From contig JAEYNG010000379.1 of NCBI GenBank assembly GCA_023412695.1, positions 1 to 12,482 of the forward strand: 12,482 nt of DNA, given 5' to 3'. The notes beneath the pieces were generated by a model. The model was given only the letters and a program-made list of their open reading frames with translations. It was not told where the DNA came from and did not search any database. Source of the stretch: Planctomycetota bacterium. GTDB lineage: Bacteria; Planctomycetota; Phycisphaerae; Phycisphaerales; UBA1924. Shown here in pieces: positions 6,587 through 12,482 of the stretch (positions within the stretch are counted from its first letter, which is position 1; every line of letters starts with the position of its first letter). The translations under genes were made by a program, and so were the position numbers.

Positions 6587-6601
6587 CCGGGTGCGTATTT
6601 C
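6575..6601 (+). promoter_or_regulatory. Possible promoter of the first secreted-protein gene
   Basis: A perfect -35 hexamer TTGACA (6575-6580) is followed after 15 bp by TATTTC (6596-6601), a weak -10 preceded by TGCG. Transcription would begin near 6608, leaving a leader of about 118 nt before ATG 6726. The exact -35 match in a GC-rich genome is the strongest argument; the spacing and -10 are poor. Confidence 0.4.
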
Positions 6602-6610
6602 ACACCCAAA

Positions 6611-6660
6611 ACAGGGCGAAAGCCCCGGCAAAGTCCTTTTATAGGACCTTTCGCGCCCCG
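6611..6660 (+). promoter_or_regulatory. Leader segment with two alternative RNA folds upstream of the secreted-protein gene
   Basis: Fold A is the hairpin GGGC-GAAA-GCCC (6614-6625) with a GNRA tetraloop, followed by GTCC/GGAC (6633-6647). Fold B pairs GGGCGAAAG (6614-6622) with CTTTCGCGCCC (6648-6658) through a 2-base bulge, keeping the GTCC/GGAC hairpin inside. A and B cannot coexist. The segment lies in the presumed 5' untranslated region, about 65 bases before the ATG. The GAAA hairpin followed by GGCAAAG resembles part of c-di-GMP class I riboswitches, but the distal half is not found. Regulatory role inferred only. Confidence 0.3.
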
Positions 6661-6725
6661 CACCGACGGTCCGTTTGAATCACTTCACCCCTCACGTAGA
6701 CTCAGTCTCAACAAGGAGTGGCGCA

Positions 6726-8024
6726 ATGTCTGCAACGTCCCGGACCGTCCTGTTGGTCATGATCGCCGCCTGCGGCGGAGTCTCCGCGGCCCTTGCCCAG
6801 CCCGCCGCGCCCGACGACCGGACCGGCGGCATCCTTGCCGGCGATACCTCCCTTGAAGGCGTCTACCTGGTCCGGGACACGAACGGTGACGGTATGGCGG
6901 ACTCGACCGTGCTGTTCTTCGGCGCGGGGAACGAATCGGGAATCCCCGTGCCCACCGGCGCGGTTTTCTCCATCTTTCAGGCCGCGGACCGCACCGTGTA
7001 CATCGGGGACGGCGACACCGACGCTGTCTACGCCGTACGCGACAACAACGCCGACGGCGACGCCATGGACGCCGGCGAGGCCCGGGTCTGGATCCGCGGC
7101 GGGCTCTTCAACTGGCACAACTTCCTCATCGAAACCCCCAACGGGCTCGCCAGCGCAGGTGGCGCGATCTTTATCTCCAACGCCGGCGCGGGCGGCAGCA
7201 ACCCAGACGCGATCTTCCGCACCATCGATCTCAATGGGGACGGCGACGCCGACGACGAGAACGAGTGCGCTGTCTGGTTCGACGCCTTCGCGCTTGTTCC
7301 GAACTCCACCCCGTTCGACATGTGCATGATCGGCGCGACCGCGTTCTTCGCGGACCTCCGCGGCGGCAACCCCGACGTCGTGTTTCGCCTGCGCGACAAC
7401 GATATGAACGGGCAGGTCACCGCCGACGAGTTCGGTGTCTTCCTCGCCGACGGCGACTTCGGTGCGGCGACCGATCAGTCGTGCGTCACGGATGGTCAGA
7501 GCGTGTACGTGCACAACCAGTCCGGCGTGCAGACGATCTCGCGCCTGACCGACCTTGACGCCAGCGGGACAGTGAATGCGCCGGGCGAGGCGACCGTGGT
7601 CTGGACCGAGTCAGCGCTGCCCCCGGGCGCGGTCGTTCAGAACTCGTTCGCCATTGCCCACGGCCCGGTCTTCCCTGTCCGCACAATGGCGATCTCGAGC
7701 CACGGCACAAACGAGCAGGATGGGCTTCTCCTCCTGCGCGACCTGAGCGGCGACGGCGACCTCCTCGACGAGGGCGAGACCACCGTGCTCGTGGCCGGTG
7801 TCGCGGCCGACAACACCTTCCCCGAGAGCATCCGGTCGCTGTGTTTCTACGCCCCGGTCTGCCGCGCAGACTTCGACCGCGATGGGACCCGCGCCGTGCC
7901 GGACATCTTCGCCTTCCTGAGCGCGTGGTTCAGCTCCGACCCAGCGGCGGAGTTCGACGGCGTCGAGGGCATCACCGTGCCGGACATCTTCGCGTTCCTC
8001 GCGGAGTGGTTTGGCGGGTGTTAA
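6726..8024 (+). CDS. Secreted six-repeat calcium-loop protein with C-terminal dockerin-like VPDIF tail
   Basis: The protein has 432 residues. ATG 6726 is preceded by AAGGAG (6713-6718). A signal peptide (about 1-24, hydrophobic VLLVMIAACGG, SAALAQ cleavage region) directs export. The body has six repeats, each a hydrophobic strand followed by RD or similar and a calcium-type loop such as DTNGDG (51), DNNADGD (106), DLNGDGD (168), DNDMNG (224), DLDASG (276) and DLSGDGD (339). The spacing is about 52-63 residues, suggesting a six-bladed propeller. The C-terminal module (379-432) begins with Cys379, has DFDRDGT and VPDIFAFLSAWF (391), repeats VPDIFAFLAEWF (418) and ends in Cys432. It resembles two dockerin half-repeats, the second having lost its calcium loop. 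It is likely secreted or surface-bound; the ligand is unknown. It leads the tailed-protein locus. Confidence 0.85.
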   Translation: MSATSRTVLLVMIAACGGVSAALAQPAAPDDRTGGILAGDTSLEGVYLVRDTNGDGMADSTVLFFGAGNESGIPVPTGAVFSIFQAADRTVYIGDGDTDAVYAVRDNNADGDAMDAGEARVWIRGGLFNWHNFLIETPNGLASAGGAIFISNAGAGGSNPDAIFRTIDLNGDGDADDENECAVWFDAFALVPNSTPFDMCMIGATAFFADLRGGNPDVVFRLRDNDMNGQVTADEFGVFLADGDFGAATDQSCVTDGQSVYVHNQSGVQTISRLTDLDASGTVNAPGEATVVWTESALPPGAVVQNSFAIAHGPVFPVRTMAISSHGTNEQDGLLLLRDLSGDGDLLDEGETTVLVAGVAADNTFPESIRSLCFYAPVCRADFDRDGTRAVPDIFAFLSAWFSSDPAAEFDGVEGITVPDIFAFLAEWFGGC

Positions 8025-8246
8025 TGGATTGACGGTCGGCAAGATGAAATCGTGAAACTGGGCAACTTGGCCAGCCGCGATCCCGCGCGTGGAATTCGTG
8101 TGCGCAGGAACGGAAAAGTGTTTCCGTGCGGAGAGAGTGGGGTTTGTCAAAACCGCGTGAATGACGACGGGCCATGACCGGTCCGCGCGTCTCTTGGCAA
8201 TGAGGGAGGGAGGGGTGTGGCGTGGAACCACACACTGGAGACTCGT
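8025..8246. other. 222-base intergenic region between the first two secreted-protein genes
   Basis: No coding frame, tRNA or standard terminator is seen. It holds a 7-bp hairpin, ACGGAAA (8110-8116) and TTTCCGT (8121-8127) with loop AGTG, extendable by CGCA/TGCG past a bulge, and an 8-base palindrome GACCGGTC (8176-8183). The hairpin lacks a U-tract. The length suggests that the second gene has its own promoter, but I find no good -35/-10 pair. Confidence 0.45.
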
Positions 8247-9821
8247 ATGACGTGCAAGTGGAAGTGTCTGTCGGCGGCATTGATCGTCTGTTTGGCCGGC
8301 GGCGCGACGAGCGCGCAGCACATGGCGGCGACGAAGAACGATTCGCTTATCCCCGCCGCGAAGTTCGTTCAACCAACGGAGTCCGTGCCGGCCGGACGCG
8401 TTCGCGCGATGACTTCACCTGCGGAAGCACCGGTGCTCCGCGGCCCGGGGTTGCCGGAGGTCGTGCTCTACGACTCCACCTCAGTGTGCAACACCGTGAC
8501 GACGTTTGCCGCGTTCCCGTCGAAGGTGCTCGACGACGGGAGCTTTGCGCCCAACAGCCCGGCGAACCCAAGCGGCGCGTTCATCACCGAGATTGATTTC
8601 CCGGTCTGGGTGGCCATTCCGCAGACCGAGTACTTCGTGCGGATGACTGTCTATAACACGATCACGCTCGCCGGACAAGGCGATCCGCTGGTTGTTCAGA
8701 GTGATCCGCTTCTCCAAGAGGTGTACTTCATCACGGGCACCACGTCCAACACGACCGCCGGCGCCTACCTCTTCACCGCCGATGTCGAAGACTTCTTGAT
8801 CCCCGACGCGGATTGGGGCATCGAGCTCGAGTATTTCGACGCCACAGGCATGGCGCTCCCCAACGGCAGCCTCGCACCGTTCTTCCCCGCCACCGCGTGC
8901 GCGGCCGTGCAGCCGATGGTCGGTTCGAATCAGCAGATTCTGTGGGCAGACAATGACATGGGCTTGCTCATGGGCGACGGCATCCTCTACGAGCCGTTTG
9001 TGCCGGGTGGTCTCCCGAATCAGGGCGACGCCGTTGGCTTCGCGGCTGGCGGGCCCGATGCCGGGTTCTCCATGCAGCTCCGCGGCGTCGTCAACGACGG
9101 CACCATCGGCGCGTGCTGCCTCGCCGACGAGTCGTGCGTCCTCACCACGCAGACCGACTGCGACGCGCAGGGCGGCACACTGACCCTCGGCGAGGGCTGC
9201 ACCGCCTTCTTCTGCGTCCCCGCGCCGGCAAACGATGATTGCGCGAACGCGGAGGTCATCAGCGGCTTCGGTCAGTTCGCCTACGACAACCGCGCCGCGA
9301 CCAACAGCGACGAAGTCGATCCGGCCTGCGGCGCGATCACCGAGGACATCTGGTACCGCTGGCAGGCCCCCTGCTCCGGCGATGTCACTCTGTCGACGTG
9401 CCTCCTGACCACGACCGATGATCTCTTCGTCGTGTACCAGGGCACCACTTGCGGCACGCCCGGCACCGAGGTCGCCTGCGACGATGACGGCTGCGGCGTC
9501 GTCGGCGGCAGCGCGATGGCCACGTTCAGCGTCAACGCCGGCACGACCTACCTCATCCGCATCGGCACGTTCGCCGGCGCGCCGGGCGGTCAGAACTTCT
9601 TCGACCTTTCCAACTTCAACTGCTCCGGCGGTCCGGCGTTCTGCGACGCGGACTGGTGCCAGGACGGCTCGGTCGGCGTGCCCGACATCTTCTGCTTCCT
9701 GAGCGACTGGTTCGCCCTCGACCCCGAGGCCCGCAACTACGGCGGCACCCCCGGCGTCCCGGCGATCTTCGCCTTCCTGTCCGAGTGGTTCTCCACCGGC
9801 CAGGGCCCCTGCACCCCGTAA
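8247..9821 (+). CDS. Secreted multidomain protein with NDDC domain and C-terminal VPDIF tail (paralogue 1)
   Basis: The protein has 524 residues. ATG 8247 has GGAG 6 bases upstream and gives a clean signal peptide (MTCKWKC, then SAALIVCLAGG, ATSAQ). GTG 8217 would put ten polar residues before it and is less likely. After a linker, residues about 70-285 form a beta-rich domain. A cysteine module follows (GACC at 288, to about 325), then NDDCANAE (329), which opens a domain with DIWYRWQAPCSG and a late AGTTYLIRIGTF that resembles pre-peptidase C-terminal-type beta domains. The tail starts at Cys466, has VPDIFCFLSDWF (478) and VPAIFAFLSEWF (504), and ends GPCTP. The usual calcium loop is degraded to DWCQDGS. 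The next gene is a full-length paralogue. No catalytic residues are recognised; a surface or matrix role is inferred. Confidence 0.85.
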   Translation: MTCKWKCLSAALIVCLAGGATSAQHMAATKNDSLIPAAKFVQPTESVPAGRVRAMTSPAEAPVLRGPGLPEVVLYDSTSVCNTVTTFAAFPSKVLDDGSFAPNSPANPSGAFITEIDFPVWVAIPQTEYFVRMTVYNTITLAGQGDPLVVQSDPLLQEVYFITGTTSNTTAGAYLFTADVEDFLIPDADWGIELEYFDATGMALPNGSLAPFFPATACAAVQPMVGSNQQILWADNDMGLLMGDGILYEPFVPGGLPNQGDAVGFAAGGPDAGFSMQLRGVVNDGTIGACCLADESCVLTTQTDCDAQGGTLTLGEGCTAFFCVPAPANDDCANAEVISGFGQFAYDNRAATNSDEVDPACGAITEDIWYRWQAPCSGDVTLSTCLLTTTDDLFVVYQGTTCGTPGTEVACDDDGCGVVGGSAMATFSVNAGTTYLIRIGTFAGAPGGQNFFDLSNFNCSGGPAFCDADWCQDGSVGVPDIFCFLSDWFALDPEARNYGGTPGVPAIFAFLSEWFSTGQGPCTP

Positions 9822-9834
9822 GATTCAGAACTCC

Positions 9835-9864
9835 CCCAGCGCCGGGCGAAAGCCCGGCCCTGGG
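9835..9864 (+). terminator. GNRA-capped long hairpin after paralogue 1; possible terminator or processing site
   Basis: GCCGGGC (9841-9847) and GCCCGGC (9852-9858) form a perfect 7-bp stem with a GAAA tetraloop. It is extended past a C-C mismatch by CCCAG (9835-9839) and CTGGG (9860-9864), making 12 pairs. It begins 13 bases after the stop of the first paralogue and ends 41 bases before the GTG of the second. No U-tract follows, so it may terminate weakly, protect the upstream mRNA 3' end, or tune expression of the second gene. Confidence 0.45.
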
Positions 9865-9905
9865 CTTCGCGTTCGTCGTTGATCCCGTTTCTGTCAGGAC
9901 TGCAC

Positions 9906-11459
9906 GTGAAACTGTGCTTGATCTGTGCCCTGCCCGTCGCGCTCGTGGCGGAGTTGTCTCACGCGCAGTCCGAACCACTTCTGCTCGCTCGCACCGGCTC
10001 TCCCGCCGCGCTCGTTGACGAAGCGCCGCGCGACGGCATCTTCGTCACCGCCGCACCGGGCGCGCCCACCGCAGGCCTCCGCGGCCCCGGCAGCCAGACC
10101 ATCTTCGATTCGATCTCCGGGTGCACCTCTGTCCGCGCGTGGGGCGGCGGGCCCGCGGCGATCCTCGACGACCTCTCGTTCTCCCCCGGCCCGGCAGCCG
10201 CGGCCGGCGCGATCGTCTCCGGCATCGACTTCTACATCCGCACGTGGGGCCCGGTCCCGCGCATCACCGTGCGGCTTACGTTCTTCAACAGGCTCGACCC
10301 CGCGGGAGAGGGTGCGCCGCTGATCGTTCAGCACGAGCCCGTCTCCCAGCAGTTTGTCGTCTTCGAGAACGCCCCCGCGAACACCGGGCCCGCGGGCTCA
10401 TACCTCACCTCTGTCTCGCTCGCGCCGTTCGTCATCACCGGCGACCCGTTCGCGCTCGAGATCGCCTTCGTCAACGACGACGGCACCATCATCCCCAACG
10501 GCACGCTCAGCACCGTCTTCCCCGGCAACCCGTGCATCGACTCCCAGCCCGCCATCGGCTCGAGCCAGGAACGCTTCTGGATCGACAACGACTTCGGTAA
10601 CCTCACCGGTGACGACATCCGCTACGAGCCGCCGTCGCCCTCGACACCCGGCGACCAGGGCGACGAGCTCGTCTGGGGCGGCGCAATGCCCGCCGACAAC
10701 GTGCTCGCCGTGCGGCTCCGCGGCGTGCCGATCGAGCCCACCGTCGGCGCGTGCTGCTCGGTCATCGAGCCCTTTGAGTGCGTGCTCCGCAGCGTCGACG
10801 AGTGCGCGGCCGCGGGCGGCGTCTTCATCGGCTCCGGCGAGCCGTGCATACCCGTCTTCCTGTGCGTGCCTCCGCCGCCAAATGACGACTGTGAGAACGC
10901 TGTACCGATCAACGGCGAGGGCCTGCACGCCTTCGACACGCGCGGCGCCGACAGCACCGGCCCGTCGGACTGCGACGCCGGCGGCCCGTCCAGCGGCATT
11001 GCCTCCGACGTCTGGTTCCGGTGGTCCGCGCCGTGCGACGGCCCGTTCCGGTTCACAACCTGCGGCCACACCGTGACCGATGACCGGATCGCGGCCTACG
11101 ACGGCGTGTGCGGCGCGCTCGCACCGATCATCTGCAACGACAATGGCTGCGCCGACGGCCTCGGCAGCGAGATCGTGCTCGACGCGATCGCCGGCCGCGA
11201 GTACCTGTTGCGCCTCGGCGCGACCCCCAACACCCCCGGCGGCCAAGGCTTCCTCGAAGTCACGCTCGCCGGCCCATGCACCGCCCCGTGCGCGGCCGAC
11301 TTCGACGGCAACCGACTTGTCGAAGTCCCCGATATCTTCGAGTTCCTCGGGGCGTGGTTCCGACAGGAGCCCCGCGCGTGGTTCTTCGGCGGCGAAGTGG
11401 GCGTGCCCGCGATCTTCGCCTTCCTCAGCGAGTGGTTCGCCGCGGACGGCGAGTGCTGA
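9906..11459 (+). CDS. Secreted multidomain protein with NDDC domain and C-terminal VPDIF tail (paralogue 2)
   Basis: The protein has 517 residues and matches the preceding protein along its whole length. I chose GTG 9906 because AGGA (9896-9899) lies 6 bases upstream and the product opens with a short signal peptide (KLCLICALPVALVAELSHAQ). TTG 9879 would add nine residues without an SD. The order is: N-terminal beta-rich domain (about 40-275) with PNGTLSTVFPG, which parallels PNGSLAPFFPA in the other copy; cysteine module GACC (281); PNDDCENA (325) domain with SDVWFRWSAPC, ICNDNGCAD and REYLLRLGAT; then the tail. The tail runs from Cys462 to the terminal Cys517, with VPDIFEFLGAWF (474) and VPAIFAFLSEWF (500). 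Its calcium loop is degraded to DFDGNRL. Function unknown. It converges on the next gene with a 12-base gap. Confidence 0.84.
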   Translation: MKLCLICALPVALVAELSHAQSEPLLLARTGSPAALVDEAPRDGIFVTAAPGAPTAGLRGPGSQTIFDSISGCTSVRAWGGGPAAILDDLSFSPGPAAAAGAIVSGIDFYIRTWGPVPRITVRLTFFNRLDPAGEGAPLIVQHEPVSQQFVVFENAPANTGPAGSYLTSVSLAPFVITGDPFALEIAFVNDDGTIIPNGTLSTVFPGNPCIDSQPAIGSSQERFWIDNDFGNLTGDDIRYEPPSPSTPGDQGDELVWGGAMPADNVLAVRLRGVPIEPTVGACCSVIEPFECVLRSVDECAAAGGVFIGSGEPCIPVFLCVPPPPNDDCENAVPINGEGLHAFDTRGADSTGPSDCDAGGPSSGIASDVWFRWSAPCDGPFRFTTCGHTVTDDRIAAYDGVCGALAPIICNDNGCADGLGSEIVLDAIAGREYLLRLGATPNTPGGQGFLEVTLAGPCTAPCAADFDGNRLVEVPDIFEFLGAWFRQEPRAWFFGGEVGVPAIFAFLSEWFAADGEC

Positions 11460-11471
11460 ACCCCCGCGCGA

Positions 11472-12347
11472 TCACTTCGCCTCGGCGGTCTTGAGCGCGA
11501 GCAGCCGCATCGTCTTGTCGTGCTGAACGATCGCCGCGACGCGCGTCGCCTTCGAGCCGCCGGGCGCCTCGATCTCGACCGCGCCGCTCCCCTCGCGCGG
11601 GAAGCGCAGCGACTTGATGCACACCACCCGCTGCACCGTGCCCCCGGCCTCGACCGGCTCGATCAGCGCCAGGTTCAATGTCGCGTCATCGCCAAGCCCG
11701 CGACGCCGATCGCCCGTGGCGGCAAACTCGACCTTGAAGGATGCCGACGCCTGCTTCTGCACGCGCGTGACCTTCAACGACAGCTCGATTGCGCCATCAC
11801 CGGCCGCCGCGCCGCCAACCGCCTCCTTCATCCAGGCGTCCGTCGGCTTGTCCGGCCCCGTGATCGCGCCGCCCGACACCACGACCACCGGGCCGATGAG
11901 CTCGCGCCCGTCCGCCACGGCGCGTCCGTACGCCCGCCGTCGCTTCCCCGCTTCGACCCCGACGTATGGATCGACGCCCTGCACATCGCGCAGCTTGGTC
12001 ATCGACGGGCCAAACGACTGGAGCAGCGACTCGGCCGACGCCCCCGCGGCGGCGGACAGCGTCCTCGCCTCCGCCTCCGGCAGATAGAACTCGATGAGCG
12101 TCGGCCCGTGCCGCTCAGCGCGCGCCTCTTCGGCTCGCACCTTCTGTTGTTCGACAGCACTCTTGGGCGCGGGCTTGGCCTGCCCCTCCCACGCCCGCGG
12201 CGGCGCGCCCTCGACCTGCTGGATCGACGCGCCTTGGAGGCTCATGCTCTCCGCGGCCGCGGCGTTGCGAGCGATAGTCATCAGCATCGCCGGCAGCACC
12301 GCAAGGCACACCAGGAACCCCATCGCGACCAGCCGCGTTGACGTCAT
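11472..12347 (-). CDS. Exported protein of unknown function; possible distant DUF1223-like fold
   Basis: The protein has 291 residues. ATG 12347 follows AGGAGG about 10 bases upstream; a longer in-frame start at 12461 would place an Arg-rich stretch before the signal sequence and is rejected. Residues 1-33 (MTSTRLVAMGFLVCLAVLPA, then ARNAAAAES) form a signal peptide. A Gln/Ala/Glu-rich coiled segment follows (about 60-80, VEQQKVRAEEARAERHG). The remainder contains LIEFYLPEAEA, RRAYGRAVADGRELIGPVVVVSGG and, near the end, FPREGSGAVEIE and RVAAIVQHDKTMRLLA. The order of these pieces weakly recalls the thioredoxin-related DUF1223 proteins, but no CxxC is present. I would treat it as unassigned. 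It may be periplasmic. The gene upstream, if any, is outside the window. Confidence 0.6.
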   Translation of the reverse strand: MTSTRLVAMGFLVCLAVLPAMLMTIARNAAAAESMSLQGASIQQVEGAPPRAWEGQAKPAPKSAVEQQKVRAEEARAERHGPTLIEFYLPEAEARTLSAAAGASAESLLQSFGPSMTKLRDVQGVDPYVGVEAGKRRRAYGRAVADGRELIGPVVVVSGGAITGPDKPTDAWMKEAVGGAAAGDGAIELSLKVTRVQKQASASFKVEFAATGDRRRGLGDDATLNLALIEPVEAGGTVQRVVCIKSLRFPREGSGAVEIEAPGGSKATRVAAIVQHDKTMRLLALKTAEAK

Positions 12348-12441
12348 GCGCTCGGACCCTCCTGCGGCAGGGCCGCCCCTCAACGATCGGATATGCCCGG
12401 CCGGCCCGCCACGGCGAGGTTGGTTATCGCGCCACCGTGTT

Positions 12442-12456
12442 CCGGCGGCCCGCCGG
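12442..12456. repeat. GC hairpin upstream of the exported-protein gene
   Basis: CCGGCG (12442-12447) and CGCCGG (12451-12456) are separated by GCC. It lies about 95 bases upstream of ATG 12347, in a region (12348-12482) with no recognisable coding frame or promoter boxes. It may be the terminator of an upstream gene beyond the edge, or chance. Confidence 0.25.
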
Positions 12457-12482
12457 CGCAATCGTGCAGGTCGCGCATGCGG

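Noticed and set aside
6611..6660. c-di-GMP class I (GEMM) riboswitch
   Set aside because: Only the GAAA hairpin and a GGCAAAG segment resemble it. The conserved ACGCAAAGC context and the distal half with GCCGGGU are not found, so it is kept as an unassigned leader.
8217..8246. GTG 8217 as start of the first paralogue
   Set aside because: ATG 8247 has GGAG at good spacing and gives a compact signal peptide; the GTG start adds ten polar residues.
1..12482. CRISPR array, insertion sequence, prophage or att sites
   Set aside because: No regularly spaced direct repeats, transposase or integrase motifs, or terminal inverted repeats with target duplications are visible. The only clear repetition is protein-level, in the secreted proteins.

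Overview
The window is very GC-rich, gene-dense DNA, almost certainly from a planctomycete of the class Phycisphaerae. The main evidence is three neighbouring secreted proteins (6726-11459, + strand) that all end in a tandem C-terminal module with the core VPDIFxFLxxWF, VP[DA]IFAFLxEWF and a terminal cysteine. I recognise this tail from Phycisphaerae secretomes; that placement comes from memory of the family and was not searched. Nothing in the window looks like a mobile element, a prophage or a CRISPR array.

Layout. The left part (1-4507) is ordinary cell biology. It holds the N-terminal two thirds of an Hsp70 chaperone cut by the window edge (-), an SLC13/DASS anion symporter directly upstream of it (-), a SixA-type phosphohistidine phosphatase (+), and PdxA of vitamin B6 synthesis (-), which converges on SixA. 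The centre (4675-6319) holds an FKBP-like lipoprotein (+) facing a compact minus-strand cluster of three small envelope genes: a membrane hairpin protein, an 88-residue soluble protein and a lipoprotein. The lipoprotein starts at TTG inside the TTGA overlap with its upstream neighbour.

The stretch 6320-6725 has no convincing gene but is rich in signals. It contains a near-canonical minus-strand intrinsic terminator, a possible about 180-nt structured minus-strand RNA ending in it, overlapping divergent promoter-like elements, and a plus-strand leader that can fold in two mutually exclusive ways. It separates the small envelope operon from the secreted-protein locus.

The right part (6726-11459) is the most distinctive. 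The first protein is built on six repeats, each with an aspartate/asparagine/glycine calcium-type loop. Two tandem paralogues follow, sharing an N-terminal beta-rich domain, a GACC cysteine-rich module, an NDDC domain and the same C-terminal tail. The last gene (11472-12347, -) encodes an exported protein of unknown function.

Functionally, the three tailed proteins look like an exported, possibly surface-attached set that shares one anchoring or sorting module; no cohesin, sortase or exosortase is encoded here. Convergent gene pairs end only 3, 6 and 12 bases apart, so their mRNA 3' ends must overlap or terminate inside the opposite gene. No complete new system can be demonstrated. The best leads are the C-terminal module with its bracketing cysteines and the structured RNA region at 6373-6660.
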